From the NCBI RefSeq assembly GCF_009831215.1, contig NZ_WUTW01000007.1:62001-126000 (forward strand): DNA of 64,000 nt, written 5' to 3'. This DNA is from Actinomadura rayongensis (GTDB taxonomy: Bacteria; Actinomycetota; Actinomycetes; Streptosporangiales; Streptosporangiaceae). The notes under the pieces were generated by a model that had not been told where the DNA came from, ran no database searches, and saw only the letters and a program-made list of their open reading frames with translations. A program made the translations under genes and the position numbers. Below are positions 1-12,100 of the stretch, piece after piece. Position 1 is the stretch's first letter. Every line of letters starts with the position of its first letter.

Positions 1-3000
1 CTCTGCTGCGCGTACGACAGCGGCACCGGGTCGGGCCGGACGGCCGGGACGAGCGGCGGCCGGGCCGTCCCTGCGGCCTCGGCGAGCCGGGCCGCCAGCC
101 CCGCGACGGTCGGCGCCTCGAACAGCGCCCGCACCGGCAGTTCCGCGCCGAACGCCGACCGGACGCGGCTGACCAGCCGGGTCGCGGTGAGCGAGTCGCC
201 GCCGAGGTCGAAGAACGAGTCGTTCGCGCCGACCGGCGCGGTGCCGAGCACGTCGGCGAACAGCCCGCACAGGATCTCCTCCTGCGGGGTGCGCGGGCCG
301 CGCCCGGCGGTCTCGGCGGCGTCCGGCGCGGGCAGCGCGCGGCGGTCCACCTTGCCGCTGACGGTGAGCGGCAGCGCGTCCAGGACGGTCACCGACGCGG
401 GCACCATGTACTCGGGCAGGCGGGCTGCGGCGTGGCGGCGCAGCGCGGCCGGGTCCAGCCCGGCGGGTGCGACGTAGGCGGCGAGCCGGTCGTCGCGGAC
501 GACGACCGCGGCCTGCGCGACGTCCGGATGCGCGGCGAGCACGCTCTCGACCTCGCCCAGTTCGACCCGGTAGCCGCGGATCTTCACCTGATCGTCGGCG
601 CGGCCGAGGTATTCGGCGATCCGGGGGTCGCCGGTCCAGCGGACGAGGTCGCCCGTCCGGTACATGCGGTCGCCGGGCGCGCCGAACGGGTCGGCGACGA
701 ACCGCTCGGCGGTCGCGCCGGGCCGCCCGTGGTAGCCGCGCGCGAGCTGGCCGCCCGCCAGGTACAGCTCGCCGGGGACGCCGGGCGGGACGGGCTGCAG
801 CGCCGCGTCCAGCACATAGGCGCGCACGCCCCGGCGCGGCGCGCCGATCGCCGGGCGCTCGGCGGCGGCGAACCGGTGGTCGAGGACGTCGACGGTCGCC
901 TCGGTCGGGCCGTAGAAGTTGCGGGCCTCCACGCCGGGCAGGGCGCGCAGCTCGTCCCACAGCGCGGCCCCGACCGCCTCGCCGCCGAGCAGCAGGTGCC
1001 CGGGCAGGTGGCGGCCGTCGGGTTCGAGCAGGCCGGACTCGCGCAACGACTGCAGATGCGACGGCGTGGTGTTGATGAGGTCGACGCGGTGTTCGGCGAC
1101 GTATTCGGCGAACGCCTCGACGTCCCGGCGCGTCCGGTCGTCGATCAGATGCAGTTCGTGGCCGTGGAACATCCACAGCAGGCCCATCCACGACGTGTCG
1201 AACGAGAACGACGCCAGATGGGCGAAGCGGAGGCGCCGACCGCCCGCCGCCGCGACGGCCGGGTCGAAGAACGCCGTCCGGTGCGCCTCGTAGTACGCGA
1301 GGACGGCCGCGTGCGGCACGGCGACGCCCTTCGGACGCCCGGTCGAGCCCGACGTGTAGATGACGTACGCGGTGTTGCCCGGCCGGACGCCGCTCGGTGA
1401 CAGGGGCGGTGCGTCGGCGGGCAGGTCGTCCAGCGCGATGCGGCCGGGCGCGTCCGGGACGAGGTCGCCGGTCGTCACGGTCAGGACGGGACGCGCGTCC
1501 TCCAGCATGTACGCGATCCGGTCGGCCGGATACGCCGGGTCGATCGGCACGTACGCGGCGCCCGCCCTGTGCGCGGCGAGGATCGCGACGACGATCTCCG
1601 GGACGCGCGGCAGCACGACCGCGACCCGGTCCTCCGGCCCCGCGCCGCGCGCGGCCAGCTCCCCCGCGAGCCGGGACGCGCGGGCGTCCAGCTCGGCGTA
1701 GGTGAGCGCGGTGTCCCCCGCGATGAGCGCGACCGCGTCCGGCGTCGCGGCGGCGCGCTCGGCGAACAGGTCGGCGAGCGTCCCCGGACGCTGCGCGGTG
1801 CCGGTGGCGTTCCAGGCGGCGAGCGCGGCCAGGTCGTCCGGCCCGGCGAGGGCGAGCGCGCCGATCGGCGTGCCGGGATCGTCCGCGACGGCCTCAAGAA
1901 CGCGCCGGACGCGGGCGAGCAGCGCTTCGGCCGTGTCGCGCGCGTAGACGTCGGGCCGATAGTGCAGACGCAGTTGCAGTTCCGGGCCGGGCGCGGCGAC
2001 GAACGACAGCGGGAAGTGCGTCGCGTCGTAGGCGTCGGCCCCGGTGATGCGAACGCCGTTCAACGACCCGTCCATCGCCTCCGGGTCGAACGGATAGTTC
2101 TCCAGGACCGTCATCGTGTCGAACAGCGGGCCGCCGTGCCCGGCCGCGCGCTGGATGTCGGTGAGCCCGAGGTGGTGGTGCGGCAGCAGGTCGGTCTGCT
2201 CGTCCTGGAGGCGTTCGAGCAGGTCGCCGAGCGTGTCCCCGGGACGGAACCGGACGCGCACCGGCAGCGTGTTGATGAACAGCCCGATCATCTGCTCCAC
2301 GCCGGGCAGCTCCGGCGGACGGCCCGAGACCGTCGCGCCGAACACCACGTCGTCGCGGCCGAGCGTCCGGCCGAGCACGACGCCCCACGCGGCCTGCAAC
2401 AGCGTGGACAAAGTCGCGCCGTGGCGGCGGGCGACGCGGGTGAGCTTCCTGGCGAACCGCTCGTCCAGCGCGGTCACGGCCCGCTCCGGCGGCACCGGCG
2501 GCAGCCCGGCCGCGTCGGGCGCGACGAGGCTCGGCTCGGCGACGCCGTCCAGCGCGCGCCGCCACGCCGCCCGCGCCGCGTCCCGGTCCTGCCCGGCGAG
2601 CCAGGCCAGGTAGTTCTTGTACGGGGTGACGCGCGGCATCCCGGTGTCGTGGCCGCCCTGGAGGTAGAGCGCGAACAGCTCGGTGGCGAGGACGGGCGTG
2701 GACCAGCCGTCCAGCAGGATGTGGTGGTGCGTGAAGACGAGCCGGTGCTCCTCGGCGCCGAGCCGGACGAGCACGAACCGCAGCAGCGGCGGCTCGGTCA
2801 CCGGGAACGGCCGGGCCCGCTCGCGCGCCACCACCGCGTCGGCCTCGGCGCGGTCGGCGGCGTCCACCTCGTCCCACGGCAGGTCGACCGCGCGCGGGAT
2901 CACCTGCACGGGCTTGGACAGGTTCTCGTGCCAGAACGCGGCGCGCAGGTTCGCGTGCCGGCGCAGCAGCGTCACGGCGGCCGTGCGCAGCGCGCCCGCG

Positions 3001-3137
3001 TCCAGCGGCCCGGCGAGGTCCAGGACGAGCTGCGCCGTGTAGACGTCCGGCGCGTCCGCGTCGAGCACAGCGTGGAAGAAGAAGCCCTGCTGCAGCGGCG
3101 ACAGCGGCAGGATGTCCTCCAGGTCGCCCCGGTTCAC
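1..3137 (-). CDS. Nonribosomal peptide synthetase, C-A-PCP-C..., 3' part outside window
   Basis: The gene runs off the left edge, so about 1,045 N-terminal residues are visible. Order: condensation domain (residues ~10-430, HHxxxDG motif as HHILLDG), adenylation domain (~445-940, A3 YTSGSTGRPKG, A5 FYGPTE, A7 YRTGD, A10 SGKVDRRAL), carrier protein (GGDSL near 979), and the first residues of another C domain (SYAQQ) at the edge. The C domain has the DCL-type opening SPLQQGFFFH, which fits the epimerase that ends the upstream NRPS. Read by eye against GrsA positions the A pocket is D-T-M-N-L-G-F-V-D-K, which I cannot match to a known residue. The GTG start is set by a 4-bp GTGA overlap with the upstream NRPS stop, indicating translational coupling. 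Termination or release domains are not in view. Confidence 0.93.
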   Translation of the reverse strand, partial: MNRGDLEDILPLSPLQQGFFFHAVLDADAPDVYTAQLVLDLAGPLDAGALRTAAVTLLRRHANLRAAFWHENLSKPVQVIPRAVDLPWDEVDAADRAEADAVVARERARPFPVTEPPLLRFVLVRLGAEEHRLVFTHHHILLDGWSTPVLATELFALYLQGGHDTGMPRVTPYKNYLAWLAGQDRDAARAAWRRALDGVAEPSLVAPDAAGLPPVPPERAVTALDERFARKLTRVARRHGATLSTLLQAAWGVVLGRTLGRDDVVFGATVSGRPPELPGVEQMIGLFINTLPVRVRFRPGDTLGDLLERLQDEQTDLLPHHHLGLTDIQRAAGHGGPLFDTMTVLENYPFDPEAMDGSLNGVRITGADAYDATHFPLSFVAAPGPELQLRLHYRPDVYARDTAEALLARVRRVLEAVADDPGTPIGALALAGPDDLAALAAWNATGTAQRPGTLADLFAERAAATPDAVALIAGDTALTYAELDARASRLAGELAARGAGPEDRVAVVLPRVPEIVVAILAAHRAGAAYVPIDPAYPADRIAYMLEDARPVLTVTTGDLVPDAPGRIALDDLPADAPPLSPSGVRPGNTAYVIYTSGSTGRPKGVAVPHAAVLAYYEAHRTAFFDPAVAAAGGRRLRFAHLASFSFDTSWMGLLWMFHGHELHLIDDRTRRDVEAFAEYVAEHRVDLINTTPSHLQSLRESGLLEPDGRHLPGHLLLGGEAVGAALWDELRALPGVEARNFYGPTEATVDVLDHRFAAAERPAIGAPRRGVRAYVLDAALQPVPPGVPGELYLAGGQLARGYHGRPGATAERFVADPFGAPGDRMYRTGDLVRWTGDPRIAEYLGRADDQVKIRGYRVELGEVESVLAAHPDVAQAAVVVRDDRLAAYVAPAGLDPAALRRHAAARLPEYMVPASVTVLDALPLTVSGKVDRRALPAPDAAETAGRGPRTPQEEILCGLFADVLGTAPVGANDSFFDLGGDSLTATRLVSRVRSAFGAELPVRALFEAPTVAGLAARLAEAAGTARPPLVPAVRPDPVPLSYAQQ

Positions 3138-6100
3138 TCTCGGTTCCTCCACGCGTCCTGCAAGGTGTCGATCTCGCTCTGGTCCAGGTCGACCAGCAGG
3201 TCGGACGGGGTGAACCCGCCCGCCGCGCCCGCCCGGGCATGGGCGGCGAGGCCGCGCAGCGCCGCGAACCACGCGTCGGCGAGGTCGCGGACGTCGGCGG
3301 CGGCGAGCAGGCCGTCCGGCCAGGTCCAGGTGGCGCGCAGCTCGGGGCCGCCGGGCAGGTCGCGGGCGAGCGCGTTGACCGTGAGGGCGTGCGCGAACGG
3401 CATGCGCGGGTCGTCCCCGGCGGCCGGTTCCTCGGGCGCGAGGCTCCAGTCCGCGCCGTCGGCGCCGGGCGCGACGCGGCCGAGGTAGTTGAACGCGAGC
3501 TGCGCCGTCGGCAGGTCGGCCAGTTCCTCGGCGGTCTCCTCGTTGAGGTACCGCAGCAGGCCGTAACCGATCCCGTTGCGCGGCACCGCGCGGAGCTGTT
3601 CCTTCACCCGCTTCACGGCCGTCCCGACGGCGGGACCGCCCGCCGTGACGTCGGCCCAGTCGGCCGGGCCCGCGTCGAGCCGGACGGGGAAGAGGGAGGT
3701 GAACCAGCCGACCGTCCTGGACAGGTCGACGCCGGGCACGACGTCCTCGCGGCCGTGGCCCTCCAGGTCCAGCAGGACGCCCGTGCCGCGTCCGCCCCGG
3801 CGGCGGCGCCAGTGCGCGACGGCGAGCGCGAGGCCGGTGAGCAGGACGTCGTTGACGCGGCCGTGGAACGCGGCGGGCACGTCGGCGAGCAGCGGGCCGG
3901 TCACGTCGGCGGGCAGGTCGACGGTCAGCGACGCGGCGCGGTCTGTTGTGACCGTGCGCGGGTCACCGTCGGCGAGGCGTTGCGGCGGGCCGTCCACGAG
4001 GTCCAGCCAGGTGTCGAGTTCGCCGGTCGTCTCGGCGCCGGACGCGAGCGCGGTGAGCTTCTGCGCCCAGCGGCGGAACGACGTCGGGACGGGTTCGAGC
4101 GCCGCGCCCGTCCACGCCGCGACGAGGTCGGGCAGCAGGATCCGCCAGGACACGCCGTCCACGACGAGGTGGTGCGCGACGACGAGCAGCCGCCCGCGCT
4201 CCTCGCCCGCGTCGAACCAGACGACCTGCAGCGTCGTCCCGGCGACCGGGTCGACGCGGTCGCGGGCGGCGGCGGCCTGCTCGGCGAGCACGGCGGCGCG
4301 CTTGTCGGGGTCCAGGCCCTGCGCGTCGATGCGGGTGACGAGCGGCGCGGCCGGGACGTCCCCGGCGGGCCGGACGAACGGGCGCCACGCGCCGTCCTCG
4401 ACGTCCAGGCGCAGGCGCAGCACGTCGTGCCGGTCCAGGACGGCCCGCACGGCGTCCACCAGCGCGTCGTGGTCCAGGCCCGGCGGGGTGACAAGCATCG
4501 TGGCCTGCGTGTACGCGGCGACGCGCGCGGCGTCGCCGCCGACGCGGTCGCGCAGCCACGCCACGATCGGCGTGACGGGGACGGGTCCCTCGCCCGCGCC
4601 GGGCGGCTCGGTCTCGACCGTCTCGTCCGCGCCGGCCGGGCGCGCGACGGCCGCCAGCGCCTCGACGGTCTGGTGCTGGAAGACGTCGCGCGGCGAGATC
4701 ACCAGGCCCGACTGCCGGGCGCGGGAGACGAGCTGGATCGCGATGATCGAGTCGCCGCCCAGATCGAAGAACCCGTCGTCCACGCCGACCCGCTCCAGGC
4801 CCAGCACCTCGGCGAACAGGCCCGCCAGGATCTCCTCCTCGGGCGTGCCCGGCGTGCGCGCCGACACTTCGACCGTGAGGTCGGGCAGGGCGCGGCGGTC
4901 CAGCTTGCCGTTCACGGTCAGCGGCAGGACGGGCAGTTCGACCACGCCCGCCGGGACCATGTGGACGGGCAGGTGGCGGCCGGCGAACGCGCGCAGCGCG
5001 GCTGCGTCGAGCGCGGCGCCCTCCGCCGGGACGACGTACGCGACCAGGCGCTCGTCGCGGACGATCACCGCGACGTCGGTGACGCTCTCGTGCCGGGCCA
5101 GGACGGCTTCGATCTCGCCCGGCTCGATCCGGAAGCCCCGCAGCTGGACCTGCTGGTCGGCACGCCCGAGATATTCGAGCGTCCCGGTCCTGTCCCAGCG
5201 CGCCAGGTCGCCCGTCCGGTACATGCGGGTGCCCGGCTTGCCGTACGGGTCAGCGACGAACCGCTCCGCCGACAGCCCCGGACGGTTCAGATACCCGCGC
5301 GCCAACCCGGCGCCCGCGACGTACAGCTCACCCACGACGCCCGGTGCAACGGGCTGGAGGTAGTCGTCCAGGACGTAGATCCGTAGGTCGGGGATCCCGA
5401 TGCCGATCACGCTGCCGGACGCGGTCTCCGCCGAGAACTGGTCCAGTTCCACGTACGAGACGTGGACCGTGGTCTCGGTGATGCCGTACATGTTGACCAG
5501 GCGCGGCGTGTCGTCGGCGTGCCGGGAGTACCAGTCGGCGAGACGGCCCAGTTCGAGGGCTTCACCGCCGAACACCACGTACCGCAGCGCCAAGTCCGAG
5601 CCGGGGTTCTCCCGGTCGGCCGCCATGAGCTGGTAGAACGCCGACGGCGTCTGGTTCAGCACCGTCACCCGCTCGGCGACCAGCAGCTTCAGGAACTCGT
5701 CCGGCGACCGCGACGTCAGGTACGGCACGACCACGAGGCGACCGCCGTTGAGCAGCGAGCCCCACAGCTCCCAGACGGTGAAGTCGAAGGCGTAGGAGTG
5801 GAACAGCGTCCAGACGTCGTCGGGGCCGAAGTCGAACCACTCCCGTGTGGACGACAGCAGCCGCACCACGTTCCGGTGCGGGACGACCACGCCCTTGGGA
5901 CGGCCGGTGGAACCGGACGTGTAGATGACGTACGCCGGGTGGTCCGGACGCAGCGGCGCCGTCCGGTCCGCGTCCGTCACCCTCGTGGCCGGGAACTCGC
6001 CGACGGCGTCGAGCAGGACGCGCGGCAGCTCGGCCGGAAGCGCGGCGTCCGCGCCGGGCGCGGTGACCGCGAGCGCCGGGGCCGCGTCCGCCAGCATCGA

Positions 6101-9100
6101 GGCGACGCGCTCGGCCGGATAGTCCGGGTCGACCGGGACGTACGCCGCCCCGGCCTTCAGTACGCCCAGGATCGCCACAACCAGATCCGCCGAACGCGGC
6201 AACGCCAGCGCCACGAACTGCTCAGGACCGACGCCGCGCCCCACCAGCAGATGCGCAAGCCGGTTCGCGCGGGCCTCCACCTCGCCATACGTCAATGTGA
6301 CGCCCTCGAACGTCACCGCCGGGGCGTCCGGACGGGCCTCGGCCCGCGCCTCGAACAGCGCGGGGATCGTCGTCGCCGCGTCCGGCGCGGCCGTCCCGCC
6401 GGCCCAGTCGGTGAGGATCGCGGCACGCTCGGCCGGGTCCAGGACGTCCACGGCGCCGATCCGCGCGGACGGGTCGGCGAGCAGCCCGGCGAGGTACCGC
6501 TCGAACCGCCGCACGATCGTCTCGGCCGTCGCGGGGTCGTAGCGGTCGAGGGCGTACTCCAGCTCGCCGTCGATCCCGGCGCCGTCCGGCCGCTCGGTGA
6601 GCACCATGAGCAGGTCGAACCGCGCGACGCCCGCGTGCAGCGGCTCGGGCTCGGCGGTGAACCCGGGCAGATCGAGACGCGCCTCGGGGTTGTTCTGGAA
6701 CGTCAGCCCGACCTGGAACAGCGGGTGGCGGCCGAGGTGGCGCGGCGGGTTCAGGACCTCGACCAGCCGCTCGAACGGGACGTCCTGGTGCGCGTACGCG
6801 GCGAGGTCGGTCTCCCGCACCCGCGCGATCAGCTCGCGGAACGACGGGTCGCCGGACGTGTCGGTCCGGAACACCAGCATGTTGACGAAGTTGCCGACCA
6901 GGTCGTCCAGGGCCTCGTCCGTGCGGCCCGCGACCGGCGACCCGACCGGGACGTCGGTGCCCGCGCCGAGCCGCGTCAGCAGCGCCGCGTACGCGGCCCG
7001 CGCGACCATGAACGGGCTCGCGCCGGTCTCCCGGGCGAGGGCGAGCAGCGCGCGGTGCGCGTCGGCGCCGAGCGTGAACCGGGCGGTCGCGCCCCGGTGG
7101 GACGCCTCGGCGGGACGCGGCCGGTCGGCGGGCAGCGGCAGTTCCTCCGGCAGGTCGGCGAGCGCGTCCCGCCAGTAGGCGATCTGCCGGGAGATCAGGC
7201 TCTCCGGGTCGTCCTCGGAACCGAACAGCTCCCGCTGCCACAGCGTGTAGTCCGCGTACTGGACGGGCAGCGGATCCCACTGCGGCGCGCGTCCGGCGGC
7301 CCGCTCGACGTAGGCGCCGATGAGGTCGCGGGCGAGCGGCGCCATCGACCAGCCGTCCCCCGCGACGTGGTGCAGCAGCAACAACACGACATGTTCGGTC
7401 GCAGACAACCGGAACAGGTGCGCGCGCAACGGCGGTTCGCCCGAGATGTCGAACGTGTACCCGGCGGCGGACGCGAGCTTGACCGGCAGGTCGCGCTCGG
7501 TCGCGTCCGCGATCCGCAGCGCCGGGCGCGCCGCCGCCGCGTCCAGGACGACCTGGCGCGGCACCCCGCCGTCGTCGGGCAGGATCGTGCGCAGCGCCTC
7601 GTGCCGCGCGACGACGTCCCCGAGCGCGGCGCGCAGCGCGTCCAGGTCCAGCGCCCCGCGCACCCGCAGCGCGACCGGCACGTTGTACGTCGCGGACGGC
7701 CCCTCGAACCGGTGCAGGAACCACAGCCGCTGCTGCGCGTACGACAGCGGCACCGACGCCGGGCGCTCCCGGGCCGTCAGCGCGGGCCGGGCCGGATCGG
7801 TGCCCGCGAGCGCGGCGAGCCCCGCGACGGTCGGCGCCTCGAACAGCGCCCGCACCGGCAGCTCCACGCCGAGCGCGCGCCGGATCCGGCCGACAATCCG
7901 CATCGCGACGAGCGAGTCGCCGCCCAGCTCGAAGAAGTCGTCGTCGATCCCGACCCCGTCCGCGCCGAGCAGGTCGGCGAACACCGCCGCGATGGCCGCC
8001 TCCCGCTCGTCGCGCGGCGCGCGGTAGGGCCGCAGCGGGACGGTCAGGACGGGCCGGGGCAGCGCCTTGGTGTCGACCTTCCCGTTCGGCGTCAGCGGCA
8101 TCTCCGGCAGCACGACGACCGCCGCCGGAACCATCGACTCGGGCAGGTGCGCGCGGGCGTGCGCGCGGATCTCCTCGGGGTCGAGCGTCGCGCCGGGCGC
8201 GGCGACGACGTACGCGACGAGCTTCTTGACCGTCCGCGCGGGCGGCTCGGGCGCGGCGAACCGCGCGGCCAGAGCCGCGTCGGTCAGCGCGAGGTCGGCG
8301 ACCGGACGGGACGGGTCCTCGACCAGCGCCGCCGCGAACGCGAGCAGCTCCGCGACGAGCGCCTCGGCGGTCGCGCGGTCGAACAGGTCGGTGCGGTAGC
8401 CGAGCCGCAGTTGCAGCCGCTCCCCCGGCACCGCGTCCAGCGTCAGCGGGTAGTGCGTGGCGTCGAGCAGGTCCGCGCCGGTGAGCCGGACGCCGCCGAA
8501 CGCGGCGTTCAGCAGCGAGGAGTCCAGCGGGTAGTTCTCGAACACCGTCATGGTGTCGAACAGCGCGCCCGTCCCGGCCGCGCGCTGGATCTCGCCGAGC
8601 CCGTGGTGGTGGTACGGGAACAGGTCGGCCTGCTCGCCCTGGAGCCGCACGAGGAAGTCCCCGGCCGTCTCCCCCGGCAGGAGCCGCACCCGCACCGGCA
8701 GCGTGTTGATGAACAGCCCGACCATCCGCTCCACGCCGGGCAGCTCGGGCGGACGGCCGGACACCGTCGCGCCGAACACCACGTCGTCGCGGCCGAGCAG
8801 GCGGCCGAGCAGCAGCCCCCACGCGGCCTGGACGACCGTGTTGACCGTGACGCCGTGCGCGCGGGCGGTCGCGGCGAGGCCGTCCGACAGCGCGGCGGGC
8901 AGCAGCGTCTTCACCTTGCCGGGCAGGCCCGGGGCGATCGCGGGGGCGGCCGGGGCGACGAGCGTGCCGTGCTCCAGGCCGTCCAGCGCTTGCGCCCACG
9001 CCGCGCCCGCCTCGGCGGGGTCCTGCCGGGCCAGCCACCCGAGGTGGTCGCGGTAGGCGGGGGCGCGCGGCGGCTCCTGGCCGGAGTAGAGCGCGAGCAG

Positions 9101-12100
9101 TTCGGCGGCGAGGGACGGCATCGACCAGCCGTCCAGCACGATGTGGTGGAACGTCAGGACGAGCCGGTACCGCCCGGGCCCGAGCGCGGCCAGCACGAAC
9201 CGCAGGAACGGCGGCCGGGCGAGGTCGAAGCGGCGGGTGCGCTCGGCGTCCATGAGCGCGGCGAGGGCCGCCTCGTCGCAGGCGACCTCGCGCCAGTCCA
9301 CGGCCGCGTCGCGCAGCACGACCTGGACGGGCTCGCCGTCGGCGGCCTGCGTGAACGCGGTCCGCAGCGACGCGTGCCGGGCGGGCAGGGCGTGCGCGGC
9401 GGCGCGCAGCGCGGCGGCGTCCAGGTCGCCCGCGAGGTCCAGGACGAGCTGGCCGGTGTAGACGTCGGTCGCGGCGGCGTCCAGCAGCGAGTGGAAGTAC
9501 AGGCCCTGCTGGAGCGGCGCGAGCGGCCACACGTCGGTGAGCGCGGGGTGGGCCCGCTCCAGGTCGGCGACGGCGGCGGCGTCCAGCGCGACGAGCGGGA
9601 AGTCCGACGGCGTGTGCCCGCCCTCGCCCGCGACGGCGGCCAGCGCGCGCAGCTCGGCGGTCCAGCGCGCGGCGAGTTCGCGGACGTCGGCCTCGGCGAG
9701 CAGCGCGCCCGCGAACGTCCAGGTCGCGACCAGGCGCGGGCCGTCGGGCCCGTCCTGCGCGACGGCGTCCACGGCGAGCGCGTGGCCGAGCGGCAGCGCG
9801 TCGTCGGCGGCGCCGCCGAGCGCGCCCGGCTCGCCCGCGACGCTCCAGTCGCCGTCGGCGTCCGCGACGCGGCCCAGGTAGTTGACGACGATCTCCGGCG
9901 CGGGCAGCGCGGCCAACTCCGCTTCGGTGTCCGCGTTCAGGTAGCGCAGCAGGCCGAAGCCGAGGCCGTTGTCGGGGATCGCGCGCAGCGTCTCCTTGAC
10001 CCGCTTCAGCGACTCCGCCGGGCCGAGCTCGCCCGGGTCGAGCCGGACGGGGTACTTGCTGGTGAACCAGCCGACCGTCCGGGACAGGTCCAGGCCGGGG
10101 AAGACGTCCTCGCGGCCGTGGCCCTCCACGTCGAGCAGGACGGGCCCGGACCGCCCGCGCGCCTCCCGCCAGCCCGCGACCGCGCGGGCGAACCCGGTGA
10201 GCAGCACGTCGGCGGCGCGGCCGTGGAACGCGGCGGGGACGGCCGTGAGCAGCGCGCCGGTCGTCTCGGCGTCCAGCTCGGCGGTGAACCGGACGGCGGT
10301 GGCGTGCGTGTCCACGGCGGGGTCGAGGGGGCGGTCGCCGAGCGGGACCGGGTCCCCGGCGAGGACGCCGCGCCACAGGTCCAGCTCGCCGGCGCGGGCG
10401 GGGGCCTCGTCGGCCAGACGCCGCGCCCAGGCGCGCAGCGACGTCCCGACCGGGTCGAGGGCGGGCGCGCCGCCGGCCGCGAGCGCCGCCCACGCCGTGA
10501 CGAGGTCGGGCACGAGGATCCGCCAGGAGACGCCGTCCACGGCGAAGTGGTGGACGACGAGCAGGAGCCGTCCGGGCGCGTCCCCGGCGTCGAACCACAC
10601 GAGCCGCACGTTGTCGCCCGCGGCCGGGTCCAGCGCGGCGCGGGCGGCGGCGCGTTCGACGGCGATCGTCGCGGCGAGCGTTTCCGCGTCCTGTCCGGCG
10701 ACGTCGACGCGGCGGACGGACGCGTCCCCGGCGCCCGGCGGCGGGACCTCCAGCGTGCCGTCGGGCCGCGCGATGAGCCGCAGCGCGTCGTGGTGGTCGA
10801 GGACGGCGCGCAGCGCGCCCGCCAGCGGCTCGGCGCCGAGCCCGGCCGGGGTGCGCAGCAGGACGCTCTGCGCGAACCCGTCCGCCGGGCCGCCGAGGTC
10901 GCGGAACCAGCGCAGGATCGGGGTCGCGGGGACGTCGCCGAGCCCGGTGTCCGGGGCGGCGGGGACGGCGCCGTCGAGCGGGCGGGCGACGGCGGCCAGC
11001 TCGTCCACCGTGGGCCGCTGGAACACCTCGCGCGGCGAGATCGCGAGGCCCGCGCGGCGCGCCCGCGACACCAGCCGCATCGCGATGATCGAGTCGCCGC
11101 CGAGGTCGAAGAACCCGTCGTCCAGGCCGACCCGCTCCAGCCCGAGGATCTCGGCGTAGAGCCCGCACAGGACGGTCTCGGCGGGCGTGCGCGGCGCGCG
11201 GTAGGGCCGGGACGCGCCGGACGCCGCCGCGTAGTCGGGGGCGGGCAGCGCGCGCTGGTCGAGCTTGCCGTTCGGGGTGAGCGGCAGCGCGTCCAGCGCG
11301 ACCACGGCGGCCGGGACCATGTACTCCGGCAGCGTCGCGCCGACCGCAGCGCGCAGTTCGCCCGGATCGACCGGTTCGCCGTCCGGGACGACGTAGGCGA
11401 CGAGCCGCTTGACGCCGGGCTCGTCCTCGCGGGCCACGACGGCGGCCCGCGCCACCGACGGCTGCCGGACGAGCGCCGCCTCGATCTCGCCCAGCTCGAT
11501 CCGGAACCCGCGGATCTTCACCTGCTGGTCGGCGCGGCCGACGTACTCCAGCGACCCCGGCACCGCGACCGACCAGCGGACGAGGTCGCCGGTGCGGTAC
11601 ATGCGCTCGCCGGGCGTACCGAACGGGCACGCGACGAACGCGGCCGACGTCAGCGCGGGCCGGTTCAGGTAGCCGCGCGCCAGGCCCGAGCCCGCGATGT
11701 ACAGCTCGCCGGTGACACCGGGCGGGACGGGCCGCAGCGCCGCGTCCAGGACGTAGGCGCGGGTGTCGTCCAGCGGCGAACCGATCGGGACGGTCCGCAG
11801 CGCGGCGAGGTCCAAGCCCGCCAGCGGCTGCGCCAGCGCGTAGGTGGTCGCCTCGGTGGGACCGTAGACGTTCGATACGCGCGTGTCCGGGCAGGCGGCG
11901 GTCACCCGGGCGAGCGCGGCGGCGGACGCGGCCTCGCCGCCGGTCTGCACGACGCGCGCCGGGGCGAACGCGGCCGGGCGCTCGGCCGCGACCAGGTTGA
12001 ACAACGCCGTGGTGATGAACAGGTGGCTGACGCGGCCCGCCGCGATCACGCGTTCCAGTCCGGCGGAGTCCAGGGCGCCGTCCGGCGGGACGACGACGGT

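Noticed and set aside
1894..3240. A 448-codon minus-strand frame at the left end
   Set aside because: It is the wrong frame of the downstream NRPS; the real frame gives full C and A domain motifs and starts at GTG 3137.
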